The notes below the pieces were generated by a model that did not search any database, was not told the origin of the DNA, and saw only the letters and a program-made list of their open reading frames with translations. 20,612 bases of DNA from the IMG/VR virus record IMGVR_UViG_3300027985_000101, positions 1 through 20,612 of that record, one strand, 5' to 3'. The position numbers and the translations under genes were made by a program. Positions 1-7,137 of the stretch are shown piece after piece; position 1 is the first letter of the stretch; each line of letters starts with the position of its first letter. The stretch is from a virus.

Positions 1-14
1 TAATTAAATCTCAA

Positions 15-410
15 TTAAACTTGTTTGCGAACAACAATACCGAGAGATTCAATCTCACCTACGGCAGTTGCAATCTGACCAGCATCGTGTGCAACATCGA
101 ACACTAGACCACCCTCGACAACGATAACGGGGCCACGTACAATAACTGCAACTTCAGTATCGGTAGCAGCAGCTACAGACTTGTTCTCAACAACGATTGC
201 GGCAGCTACTTCAGAGCCATCTACAGCATCCGGATCAGATACTGTGTATTTACCAGTAGCTGTGACTTTACCTAGGACAGAACCGTTAGACAGTTCGGTT
301 GCATCAGCAATATTTACAGTTACGACTTCGCGGCAGAATCCGTGCTCACGAGCATATTCGTGCTTAACTACGTTGCCCAGCAGGGGCTTACGGGTACTAA
401 TTAGTGCCAT
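15..410 (-). CDS. Head decoration (capsid-stabilising) protein, lambda gpD-like
   Basis: A 131-residue protein resembling the phage head decoration family (HDPD, lambda gpD type, usually about 110-120 residues). Such proteins bind the outside of the expanded capsid and stabilise it. The N-terminus (MALISTRKPLLGN) followed by an Ala/Val-rich beta-strand body with conserved-looking blocks (GSVLGKVT, AAAIVVENKS, VIVRGPVIV) fits this family. The ATG has an AGAGGAA ribosome-binding site. It is the last complete gene of the minus-strand head operon, 24 nt after the scaffold gene, and the major capsid protein would be expected just beyond the window's left edge. The call rests on the length, composition and position; no search was run. 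Confidence 0.8.
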   Translation of the reverse strand: MALISTRKPLLGNVVKHEYAREHGFCREVVTVNIADATELSNGSVLGKVTATGKYTVSDPDAVDGSEVAAAIVVENKSVAAATDTEVAVIVRGPVIVVEGGLVFDVAHDAGQIATAVGEIESLGIVVRKQV

Positions 411-434
411 TATTCAATTCCTCTTATTCAAAAA

Positions 435-845
435 TTACTTGGCAGATTTCTTAGCTTGGATAGCTTTCATCACGCCGCTAATCTGTTCTTCTTCCGGCTC
501 AACGTCATGGCCCATTTCAGCCAGACCTTCTACACCCTTAGCAATCTGAACAGCCTTCTCCAGCACAGCCATAACGCCAGCCAGTTCTTCTTGTTCAGAC
601 ATCTTCATCAGAGCTACGCCGAAAGATTCTTTATCTTCTACGCCCAGAACTTCGAAGTCAGCAGCCTTGACTACAAACTCAGCTTGTTTCTGGGCAGCTT
701 TCTCAGCCTCGAATGCGGCGAGAGATTTAGTCAGTTCTTCAATCTTGGACTCTTTCTCAGCTACAGCCTTTTCAATCTCAGCTTTCTGTTCTTCCAGAGC
801 CTTTTGAATAAGAGCTTCTACAGCACTCTTTTCAATCGTTTCCAT
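435..845 (-). CDS. Nested in-frame scaffold product from an internal start
   Basis: Inside the scaffold gene, in the same frame, an ATG at 845 is preceded by a strong ribosome-binding site (CAGGAG, 6 nt spacing), as good as those of the annotated genes. Translation from it gives a 136-residue protein that starts just before the predicted coiled coil and keeps the basic C-terminus. That is the size and makeup of a stand-alone scaffold. Lambda uses the same design, with Nu3 scaffold made from an internal start of gene C. The site is seen in the sequence; that it is used is inference. Confidence 0.5.
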   Translation of the reverse strand: METIEKSAVEALIQKALEEQKAEIEKAVAEKESKIEELTKSLAAFEAEKAAQKQAEFVVKAADFEVLGVEDKESFGVALMKMSEQEELAGVMAVLEKAVQIAKGVEGLAEMGHDVEPEEEQISGVMKAIQAKKSAK

Positions 846-1385
846 ATTATTCTCCTGTGTATCAGGGATGTTATTGTCGGCAACATTGCCTTTTTCAATA
901 TCGCTAACAGGTGCATCCCCGCCAGCATTCTTAGCTACGTAATTATCCAAATCAGAGATAATGACATTGCTAAAACTTGACAGAGATTTAACAACCTCTG
1001 CTACAATTTCTTTCTCATTTGCTTCAAGAGAATCCAGACCAGATTTCTTAGCTTTGGACAGTAGCTCTACTTTTCCGTAGAGGTCATGTTCCATCAGCTC
1101 AGCTTCATTCTCGATCATTTCTTCTTGAAGTTTCTCACCCGTATATCCAGACATGTCCTTTCCATAGCCAAGCATATTAGCTAAGAATTTCGCATCGTCT
1201 TCCCACATATAAAAGAATCTGGTTAGGAAGTCTTCCATAGACAGTGTGAGCTGTACATCTGATGCTTTGGTGATAAGGGTCTTATACATATTTGCACCGC
1301 CACCTTGGCTTTCATGGACAAGAGCTACATGTGCATCTGGACGGGAGAAGTCGAATTTGGTCAGCTTCTTCTTTGCTTTAATCAT
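435..1385 (-). CDS. Prohead scaffold / capsid assembly protein with XkdF-like N-terminus
   Basis: A 316-residue protein between the protease and the decoration protein, the usual place for a scaffold. Residues 1-45 (FDFSRPDAHVALV, then an Ala-Asn-Met-Tyr-Lys stretch) resemble the N-terminal segment often found with XkdF proteases. Residues 60-150 are acidic and helical. Residues 180-255 are a strongly charged Glu/Lys/Ala region with heptad character, typical of coiled-coil scaffolds. The C-terminus is short and basic (AIQAKKSAK), as in scaffolds that contact capsid protein through basic tails. Its start overlaps the protease stop by 8 nt, implying translational coupling. An internal start at 845 probably gives a second, shorter product, listed separately. 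The scaffold role is inferred from context and composition. Confidence 0.65.
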   Translation of the reverse strand: MIKAKKKLTKFDFSRPDAHVALVHESQGGGANMYKTLITKASDVQLTLSMEDFLTRFFYMWEDDAKFLANMLGYGKDMSGYTGEKLQEEMIENEAELMEHDLYGKVELLSKAKKSGLDSLEANEKEIVAEVVKSLSSFSNVIISDLDNYVAKNAGGDAPVSDIEKGNVADNNIPDTQENNMETIEKSAVEALIQKALEEQKAEIEKAVAEKESKIEELTKSLAAFEAEKAAQKQAEFVVKAADFEVLGVEDKESFGVALMKMSEQEELAGVMAVLEKAVQIAKGVEGLAEMGHDVEPEEEQISGVMKAIQAKKSAK

Positions 1386-1833
1386 CTAATGTCTCCACGT
1401 TAGCCATACATCCTACAGAAAGTCCGTTCCACTCTCCGTCCTTAACACCTTGCCAGAGTTCATCATCAGCAAACTTCCAAGTCTGTAACCAACTACCTGC
1501 TGGAACAAACTGATCACCAAGTTCAATATCTACAGGGATGATGTACGACTCAACAATCTTAGCCGTACCGTCATCAACCATGACAAGATGACCCAGATTG
1601 GCTTTCATACAGTTTTCATAGAAGTTGTAACAAGCGTCTTCAACTGTCTCACGATCATAGAAATCACCATGAGCATCGAAGTCTGTCTCATCCGACATTG
1701 CTTTCAATACAACAAACGTGGCTAGACGTTTCTCTGTATTAACCGCCTTAACAACTTCTGTTCGTTTAGTCTCACCAAAATGCTTCTCCAGAAATTCGGA
1801 GAAGGCTTTGACAATATTTTCTTTATCAAGCAT
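1378..1833 (-). CDS. Prohead maturation protease, XkdF family
   Basis: A 151-residue protein matching the putative phage serine protease XkdF family. The early block with Asp-Ala-His-Gly-Asp (residues 52-57) precedes a long helix, and the later part has the family pattern of a SYIIPVDIELG strand, then VPAGSW, a KFADDELWQGVKDGEW segment and GLSVG near the C-terminus. The enzyme would process scaffold and capsid proteins during prohead maturation. It starts at an ATG overlapping the portal stop (TAATG at 1833-1835) and its end overlaps the scaffold start, so portal, protease and scaffold are translationally linked. Catalytic residues cannot be assigned with certainty by eye. Confidence 0.8.
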   Translation of the reverse strand: MLDKENIVKAFSEFLEKHFGETKRTEVVKAVNTEKRLATFVVLKAMSDETDFDAHGDFYDRETVEDACYNFYENCMKANLGHLVMVDDGTAKIVESYIIPVDIELGDQFVPAGSWLQTWKFADDELWQGVKDGEWNGLSVGCMANVETLDD

Positions 1834-3278
1834 TACGCCTCTCCGTTATAATTTCCGTCAAGACTCTTAATCAGATCTTCCACCAGAGCATCATCTTGTT
1901 CAGCCAACTCCTTAGGACTTGCTTTAGCGGCCTCTTTATCTGCACTCTTAGTCATACCTATACGCTGAGAAATGGCTTGGTGCACATTGATGGGAGTATC
2001 CAAGAATGTACTGTTATCATCACGTTCTGGTAGATCAGCTCGTTTACGAATAGCATTCTCAAGAGTAGCGTCACTCGTGATGAATCCGGAGACATTTTGC
2101 AAGTACCCGCCCAGATCAGCCAGACTAGCTGCACCAATCGGTTTATGTACCAGCTTACAAGTCTTATCAGCATCCCAACCATTCAGCCTATACAGCTCAG
2201 GGATAGCCTTTCGGTTAAACTGTTCAGCAATAATCTCAAGGTATGCTTCAAGTGTCTGGATGAATGTTCCGATCTTATTGTCAGACAATGCAAACGAACC
2301 GCTTGAGGATGATCCCATCAGAATGAAGTCTGACAACATACTCTGTGCAATACGGTAGTCGTAACGCTCAATCACTTTAGATGTGTCAATTGAACGTGTA
2401 CCACGACTCGCTACAAGATCAAAGTTGAATAGCTCTTTGTTAGAAGTTTCGTCTGTATCACTTGGTAAGAACAAACAAGCCTGTTCATTATTACGTACGT
2501 TCGTACCAATACGAATAAACTCTTGGAATACAGCGTAACGATCAGGGTCTTCTGTCGGATCAGCCATAAAGTACTCCATCGGGATACGGAATACAGGCAG
2601 ACCATTCATTTCACGCTCAATACCAACTGCTTCGTAATACTCTAGCTTGGTTTTCTTATCCCAAGCATAGTAAGCATTCTTTAGAATAGAACGTCCAAGA
2701 GGATTGTTTCGTTCAGAGTCAGTGCGGAAATGTAGCAGACGAGAATATGGAATTTCAATATCTGTAGCAACCTTGGTTGTAAATCCAGCGATATTCAGTG
2801 GAGCCTGTTTAATCTGCTCCAGATTGCCTCGCTCATCAAACTTAAAACCAGTGATTGTTTTCTGAGAACGGGAAGGAAAATCCTTCCAGATGAAATTCCC
2901 TTTATAAACTTTGTAGGTGGGTTCGTGAAAGGAGAAGCCGTATTCAATGAATGACAAAATATCTGCTACCACTTGATCCCATGAACGTCCCATTCGCATG
3001 AATAGAGCATCACGGATAATATCAGCTTGAGCTTTGTCTGCATCATTGGCGTTAACACCTCCCACTGGTTCAATGTCCCACTCAACCTTACGAATGTATT
3101 GTTTAATCATCATAAGGGAGCCAGACACCAATGGGTCAGACTTCATCTTGTCGAATGTATTTAACGAATGGGGCCAGCGTAGTTCTGGAGCTAATTCATC
3201 ATCGACAATATTCTTCTGTGTGTAACGTAATCCGGTTCGACCAATTTCACGAGGAATTGTGGCTCGTTTTTCTGCCAT
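1833..3278 (-). CDS. Portal protein, DUF935 / Mu gp29-like
   Basis: A 481-residue protein with the pattern of DUF935 portals (Mu gp29 type, about 500 residues). These form the dodecameric ring at one capsid vertex through which DNA is packaged and to which the terminase docks. Visible marks are the N-terminal SGSLMMIKQYIRKVEWDIEP strand-helix, a FIEYGFSFHEPTYK segment near residue 110, a LHFRTDSERNNPLGRS block near 185, and an EREMNGLPVFRIP segment near 220. The C-terminal 45 residues are charged and probably disordered. The start has the ribosome-binding site CGGAGGAAAC. A strong promoter lies 50-80 nt upstream, so the gene opens its own operon. Confidence 0.85.
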   Translation of the reverse strand: MAEKRATIPREIGRTGLRYTQKNIVDDELAPELRWPHSLNTFDKMKSDPLVSGSLMMIKQYIRKVEWDIEPVGGVNANDADKAQADIIRDALFMRMGRSWDQVVADILSFIEYGFSFHEPTYKVYKGNFIWKDFPSRSQKTITGFKFDERGNLEQIKQAPLNIAGFTTKVATDIEIPYSRLLHFRTDSERNNPLGRSILKNAYYAWDKKTKLEYYEAVGIEREMNGLPVFRIPMEYFMADPTEDPDRYAVFQEFIRIGTNVRNNEQACLFLPSDTDETSNKELFNFDLVASRGTRSIDTSKVIERYDYRIAQSMLSDFILMGSSSSGSFALSDNKIGTFIQTLEAYLEIIAEQFNRKAIPELYRLNGWDADKTCKLVHKPIGAASLADLGGYLQNVSGFITSDATLENAIRKRADLPERDDNSTFLDTPINVHQAISQRIGMTKSADKEAAKASPKELAEQDDALVEDLIKSLDGNYNGEA

Positions 3279-3299
3279 TGTTTCCTCCGAAATATGTTA

Positions 3300-3316
3300 G
3301 GGCGAATGTCTCGCCC
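3300..3316 (-). promoter_or_regulatory. Hairpin in the 5' leader of the portal operon
   Basis: A perfect 6-bp GC-rich stem (GGGCGA / TCGCCC, 5-nt loop) lies between the promoter at 3328-3356 and the portal ribosome-binding site. It has no T-tract, so it is more likely an RNA-stability or processing hairpin than a terminator. Confidence 0.5.
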
Positions 3317-3327
3317 GTTATGTTGTT

Positions 3328-3356
3328 ATATTAGTGATAGGGGAGGGTGGTGTCAA
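3328..3356 (-). promoter_or_regulatory. Sigma-70-type promoter for the portal-protease-scaffold-decoration operon
   Basis: On the minus strand there is a consensus -35 TTGACA (3356-3351), a 17-nt spacer and -10 TAATAT (3333-3328). It lies between the end of terL and the portal start and points towards portal. This near-consensus layout suggests recognition by the host sigma-70 polymerase. Confidence 0.8.
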
Positions 3357-3416
3357 TACTTTGACGCTAAATAATTATTGACAAAATATTGACACTGTGA
3401 TTTCCTTATTAGAGTT

Positions 3417-3443
3417 TCAGAATAATTTCTGAGCGAATTCATC
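3417..3443 (-). pseudogene. Relic copy of the terL 3' end
   Basis: Just past the terL stop, codons reading D-E-F-A-Q-K-L-F-stop repeat the true terL ending N-E-F-A-Q-K-L-F-stop at 3487-3461. The two copies differ at five third or stop positions (GAG/GAA, TTT/TTC, TTG/TTA, TTT/TTC, TAA/TGA) but only one residue. The similarity weakly continues upstream (S-L-A-D against M-L-K-V-N). This pattern suggests a fragment of a diverged terL allele left by recombination rather than a recent tandem duplication. Confidence 0.6.
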
Positions 3444-3460
3444 TGCGAGGGAATTGTTTG

Positions 3461-4537
3461 TTAAAACAATTTCTGAGCAAACTCATTCACTTTAAGCATT
3501 GATGGGATTTTGAATTTTTCTGGTAACTTCTTACCGGAGACTAGCCAGTTGTAGGAGTCGCCTGTCGAATCGACGAGATCATCTTTTTCATTCCGTTTAG
3601 TACCGGTAAAACCTTCCATTTCAGCTAACCATACCTTATTCCACTCACCTTCTACTACATATACCATGCCGTTTTCAGATGCGTTGGAGAATGGCAGTAT
3701 ACGGTCAACTTTACTACCCCTCGCTGGGTGCTTCTTAACCTTATATCCATTCATAATCAATGGTCTTGCATAAGACTCGAATGCAACCTTACCAGCAGCA
3801 GATGGGTCAAGTGGAAGACCGATCATAACATTCTTACCATCTTGTTCTGCGTACTTGTGTATGGCCTTGGCTACTCCTGCTGGACGTTCTCTGAATTTAT
3901 CGGCATGTAGTACATAGAAGTTACCGTCTTCGCCAAGCCCCATTAGAGTACACGCTGTAAAGTCAGGATTTGGGTTCGCTTCCGACACAATGCTACTAGC
4001 TAAGTCATAACACCTCGTAACCTTAACAAGTTTTGGTACATCCTTTCGTTTAATAAACTCAACCCAATCTCGCTTGAAATAGCCTGACGCTTCCGGTACA
4101 GCAAACCAATTGCCATACAAAAGTATTTCACGGTCTGTACGGTTAAGGTTTTTAAGTGCTGTTAAGTAGTTAGGCTGCATTTTGACCAAAATTGGATTAT
4201 CTGCAATAGACGCTGATAAAAATGTGAAGGAAATCGGATCACAATCATTACCGTGCCGTGCCTTGAGTTCGTAAGGATCTTCTGCCCAATCCATATGACC
4301 ATCGGCATCCACAATAAACCACCGGATTTTACCTGACTTGCTTATATCAGCATAACCATCCGGTGTGAGATACCATCCTACGAAATCAAGTATCCATGAA
4401 TCAGGTTGTGGGTTCAGTGTACATTTAATGAATGAGTTGCCTTCAGCATTAGAACGTAGACGTGATAGCAAGTACATAAACTGATGCCGACTAAACTGAC
4501 CAAGCTCATCAAAATATATCAAATGTTCAGAACTGTT
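3461..4537 (-). CDS. terL: terL exon 3: Walker B and nuclease domain
   Basis: It encodes residues 149-506. It opens with N-S-S-E-H and runs into Walker B (LIYFDELGQFS). The ATPase coupling motif (CTLNPQPDSW) follows, then the RNase H-like nuclease with Asp in RCYDLAS, in LDPSAAGK and in DDLVDSTGDSY. No plausible start codon with a ribosome-binding site lies near its 5' end, so it cannot be an independent gene; read alone it would begin at a TTG with no Shine-Dalgarno. Confidence 0.85.
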   Translation of the reverse strand, partial: NSSEHLIYFDELGQFSRHQFMYLLSRLRSNAEGNSFIKCTLNPQPDSWILDFVGWYLTPDGYADISKSGKIRWFIVDADGHMDWAEDPYELKARHGNDCDPISFTFLSASIADNPILVKMQPNYLTALKNLNRTDREILLYGNWFAVPEASGYFKRDWVEFIKRKDVPKLVKVTRCYDLASSIVSEANPNPDFTACTLMGLGEDGNFYVLHADKFRERPAGVAKAIHKYAEQDGKNVMIGLPLDPSAAGKVAFESYARPLIMNGYKVKKHPARGSKVDRILPFSNASENGMVYVVEGEWNKVWLAEMEGFTGTKRNEKDDLVDSTGDSYNWLVSGKKLPEKFKIPSMLKVNEFAQKLF

Positions 4538-5451
4538 CGTTAGACAATTCCCGCCAAGAGGCTGCTTATAGTTTCCTATAAGTTCAGATCATATCACCAT
4601 CCCTTGAGGATGCTCCCCGTTTCGATAGCACTTGCTACCTACGTCATAAAGACTGACCGTTGAACCTTATTGCTGCGCAATCTTGGCTGCTGATTGGCTT
4701 GGGACAAGTCCTTTAGCGTTCCAGCAATTAGAGGAGTTATTCGACACACATTACTATGTGAAGGGGCATATCTACCCGAATATTCGAGACCTTGGTGGTT
4801 GTAAACGTCTTTGTCGGTATCGAGATAGGAGTATCGACAAGTGGCCCCAGAAGGGAAATCTATCCGCATCTGAGACTGTTTAACTTCCGCTCCAATCTTT
4901 TTATATAGTGCAGAGGCTTTGGTGAACACACCACCAGAACCTCGCAACTGTGTTGATGTTTTACGGAACACAATACCGTCCCAATTAGGGTCAGATATGT
5001 GTTGGAATACATCGTAAAGTAGGCCCATCGTTTTCGCTGAACCTGCTGCGATCTGTTAGCTTGTATTTCTACAAGTGTCGGACTATCTCATCATCCCAGT
5101 AGGATGCCGGACGCTAATGGCGTATTACATGGTACGCTTACCAAGCCGCCTAGTCTCTGCAAGTTCCCTCTAAGATCGTAGAGGGCTTCTCTCAGGATTG
5201 CCTCCGACACTACTCGGTAAGGTTTCCCTGATTTCATCCGGTTATTCGACAAGCATTACTGCTTGAAGGGGCCATTACTTTAACCCACCATAAAAGGTAA
5301 TCATCGCATTGTGATGCGACAGCAAGAACTCGTTTTGTTTAGGCAGTGGTCTGATTACGTTTGGATCAGTATAAGGCGTAACATCGAAATCAGACACGTC
5401 TATGTTTGCAATTATATCTTTGATATGGGGAGTTACTTCCTGTTCTTCCAT
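3461..5451 (-). CDS. terL: Terminase large subunit, interrupted by two group I introns (join of three exons)
   Basis: The DNA-packaging motor: an N-terminal ATPase and a C-terminal RNase H-fold nuclease that dock on the portal and cut concatemers. No single ORF covers it. Exons 5451-5283, 5048-4774 and 4537-3461 join to 56 codons plus 1 nt, then 275 nt, then 358 codons, a 506-residue protein of normal size. The joined product has a Walker A loop (YGGSAGSAKT, residues 54-63), Walker B (LIYFDE, Asp158-Glu159), a coupling motif (TLNP) and nuclease motifs (CYDLAS; DPSAAGK; DDLVDSTGD). The start ATG at 5451 follows AGGAG by 8 nt. An alternative ATG at 5455 leads to an early stop. Exon edges were chosen by reading frame, a U before the intron and a G ending it; a few nucleotides of uncertainty remain, mainly at intron 2. 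Confidence 0.85.
4538..4773 (-). ncRNA. Group I intron 2 in terL (ORF-less, about 236 nt)
   Basis: On the minus strand this stretch carries group I core elements. P1 forms from exon GGGU and the guide GCCC, with the U.G wobble at the 5' splice site. A P2 hairpin has a GUAA loop, a P-like AATTGCTGGAACG and a Q-like AATCAGCAGCCAAG follow, an R-like GTTCAACGGTCAGT and a P8-like CATCC/GGATG hairpin come next, then an S-like GATATGATCTGAAC and a P9 hairpin with a GAAA tetraloop. It ends in G before AACAG. Reading through from exon 2 reaches a stop at 4639. The alternative 3' end AACAG/TTCTG cannot be excluded. Confidence 0.8.
4774..5048 (-). CDS. terL: terL exon 2: rest of Walker A and ATPase core
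   Basis: It encodes residues 57-148. It completes the P-loop (AGSAKT) begun in exon 1, then carries the adenine-side helix (MGLLYDVFQHI), the FRKTSTQLRGSGG arginine-containing segment and the RYSYLDTDKDVYNHQGLEYSG strand that precedes Walker B in terminases of this type. At 275 nt it keeps frame with both neighbours. The previous codon is split 1+2 across intron 1; intron 2 falls between codons. Confidence 0.85.
5049..5282 (-). ncRNA. Group I intron 1 in terL (ORF-less, about 234 nt)
   Basis: Minus-strand group I core elements are clear. P1 pairs exon GGGU with intron GCCC and has U.G at the splice site. The P2 hairpin CAAGCA-GUAA-UGCUUG follows, then P-like CAGGGAAACCTTAC, Q-like AATCCTGAGAGAAGCC, R-like CAGAGACTA, a P8-like CATCC/GGGATG hairpin, S-like GAGATAGTCC and P9 CTTGTA-GAAA-TACAAG. 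It ends in G. Unspliced message meets TAA three codons into the intron. The splice falls inside the Walker A loop; joined exons give a good P-loop. It encodes no protein, so mobility would need an endonuclease made elsewhere. Confidence 0.9.
5283..5451 (-). CDS. terL: terL exon 1: N-terminus up to the P-loop
   Basis: It encodes residues 1-56 plus the first base of codon 57. It starts MEEQEVTPHIKDIIANID, then carries the adenine-binding Q motif region (RPLPKQNEFLLS) and the strand ITFYGG that begins Walker A. The ATG at 5451 has AGGAG 8 nt upstream. Its first 19 nt overlap the end of the GIY-YIG gene. Confidence 0.85.
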
Positions 5452-6377
5452 CCATTATACTCCTGATTAGTTACATAGTCTGAAAGAATGTCTTCACAAG
5501 TACCATCATGTGCGATACACTTGTAAACACCAAGCAGCCTCCATCCCTTATGCTTATAATGACGACCTTTCGGGTACAGATTGGTGATGCTACTTGGCTT
5601 TATACCATACTTTGCACTAAACTCCTCCTTATAGCCTTCAAACACAAGACCAGAATCATGTTCAAACTTGTATTTGTCCAATCGCTTGCGATCAACTATT
5701 GGTTCTCGGATAAGATTGTCTACTGTTCCGCAATACATCCAGTCTTTATATCTTGCATATTTACCATTAAAGAAGTCGCTGGCATGTCCGTTTCTTATAT
5801 CACGGTTTTTGCAAAAATTGAACCGTTTACCAATATAAAATTCTTCTGTCATGCAATTAAAGACTACATGTATCCTCTCATCGTAGAGGTTGCCTCCCCT
5901 CTTCTTATATCCTGTCTTATTCTCAGCAAAACTCTTAATGCCGTGCCTACGTCTGAAGTTTTGAACAGCGCTTTTAGAATAAAAGAACTTATCCGCTATT
6001 TCTTGATCAGGGACTTTTCCGAGGAGTTTTTGTGCTTTTAAGCAAATCCAAGTTTTTCTAATATGGCTATTCTTTGGTGGATCTTCTCCCCCATAGGTCA
6101 TATTAACTAAGATCCCACCGTCCTTTCGTATTCCATATTTGGCTATTTCAGATCGTTCCAAATCATATGCTGTGTCTTCGCAGTCTGTATAATGTAAGAA
6201 TTTCACCACTGGATCTTCTTGAGCCAATTCCATCTTTTTGAGTGTTCTTTGTAGGTGGATATTAGAGGAGCTTCCTTTTTTAAAGTGCTGATAAACCCTG
6301 TCACCAGAACCCTTGCCAATATACAAAGGAGTTTCATCCGAACGACAAATCATATATACATAATACTTACCTTCCAT
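5433..6377 (-). CDS. GIY-YIG homing endonuclease, free-standing, upstream of terL
   Basis: A 314-residue protein with an N-terminal GIY-YIG nuclease domain: YYVYMI (5-10), YIGKG (19-23), Arg27, Glu74 in the helix YDLERSEIAKYG and Asn92 in LVNMTYGGE. The rest has a helix-turn-helix-like segment (around residues 115-140) and further small repeats (FYIGKR) likely to bind DNA, as in phage homing enzymes. The start ATG overlaps the terS stop (TGATG at 6379-6375), and the stop lies 19 nt inside terL, so the gene sits without a gap between the terminase subunits. It probably drives spread of itself or of the nearby terL introns. The target is not known. Confidence 0.88.
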   Translation of the reverse strand: MEGKYYVYMICRSDETPLYIGKGSGDRVYQHFKKGSSSNIHLQRTLKKMELAQEDPVVKFLHYTDCEDTAYDLERSEIAKYGIRKDGGILVNMTYGGEDPPKNSHIRKTWICLKAQKLLGKVPDQEIADKFFYSKSAVQNFRRRHGIKSFAENKTGYKKRGGNLYDERIHVVFNCMTEEFYIGKRFNFCKNRDIRNGHASDFFNGKYARYKDWMYCGTVDNLIREPIVDRKRLDKYKFEHDSGLVFEGYKEEFSAKYGIKPSSITNLYPKGRHYKHKGWRLLGVYKCIAHDGTCEDILSDYVTNQEYNGWKNRK

Positions 6378-7117
6378 CACTCCTCCTTAGTAGGGAATAC
6401 AATCAGCGCATCCGGCTCATCCTCTACTTCATATTCTGCTTTATGATCTTCAAGATAGCGGTCAACACCCTTCTCTTGAATCTCTGGATTCTTTTTAACT
6501 TGTTCTTCTAACCCCGGTGTGAATACATGAATCTGATATTTAGATTCTTCTTCACCACCTTCAATCTTGTTAGGTTCCCAATCACCCGATTCATTCACTT
6601 CAACAGGCTTCAAATTAGGCAACAACTTATCAGATAGATATTTCGCAATAGATAACTTCTGCGCCAGTGTAATATCCTTAGGGTTCTTGACACCATATTT
6701 CCGTAGAACACCCACATCGCTCATAAGGACGGCGCTGAGCATTTCTACCGGATTGGCACCCATTGCATCGCAAACACTTTTGACAGTAATTCGGTTAGAA
6801 CTCGACTTCGGTCTCCCTCGCGGGTTTCCACTCTCACCATTACTCCAATTAATATTCCCCCGTGCTCTGCCGTTTACATCATCCACGGCATAATTCAGCA
6901 CACGGGGATCTTTAGGATTCTTCGTGAAGAATATCTTCCCTTCTGGACATTCAGCCGTAGGCGGGAATCGTGCCTGCCACCATTGCTCACCTTGCCAGAA
7001 GACAAACTTGCTAATAACGTCTTTGCTCAAACCCATCTGTTTGCCTACATCAATCTCTTGCAATGTGATATTATCCGGCAATGTATCTGGGTATAGATAA
7101 TTCTTTTTCTTACTCAT
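6377..7117 (-). CDS. Putative terminase small subunit
   Basis: A 246-residue protein directly upstream of the endonuclease and terL, where the DNA-recognising small terminase normally lies. The N-terminal third (LPDNITLQEIDVGKQMGLSK) could be a helix-turn-helix. The centre has GNINWSNGESGNPRGRPKSS, similar to the DUF5681 motif found in phage terminase-associated proteins. A helical region (LAQKLSIAKYLSDKLLPNL) and an acidic tail follow. I chose the ATG at 7117 (MSKKKNYLYP) over the upstream in-frame ATG at 7174, because the latter would place the first 19 codons inside a terminator-like hairpin. The ribosome-binding site is weak (AAAAGG, 13 nt away). The terS role is inferred mainly from position. 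Confidence 0.55.
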   Translation of the reverse strand: MSKKKNYLYPDTLPDNITLQEIDVGKQMGLSKDVISKFVFWQGEQWWQARFPPTAECPEGKIFFTKNPKDPRVLNYAVDDVNGRARGNINWSNGESGNPRGRPKSSSNRITVKSVCDAMGANPVEMLSAVLMSDVGVLRKYGVKNPKDITLAQKLSIAKYLSDKLLPNLKPVEVNESGDWEPNKIEGGEEESKYQIHVFTPGLEEQVKKNPEIQEKGVDRYLEDHKAEYEVEDEPDALIVFPTKEE

Positions 7118-7137
7118 AATTCTGTTTAAACCTTTTG

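Noticed and set aside
456-980. Long plus-strand ORFs opposite the scaffold, portal and endonuclease genes
   Set aside because: They mirror well-supported minus-strand genes and lack ribosome-binding sites and recognisable domains.
3452-3471. Inverted repeat AATTGTTT-TAAC-AAACAATT at the terL stop as a terminator
   Set aside because: The stem is almost all A-T with no T-tract after it, so it is not a convincing intrinsic terminator.
4639-5028. A separate 129-residue gene, or a frameshifted terminase
   Set aside because: Its first 85 codons are TerL, and the rest is translated intron 2. The start lies inside the Walker A loop with no ribosome-binding site. A simple frameshift cannot explain the two 235-nt insertions with ribozyme elements.
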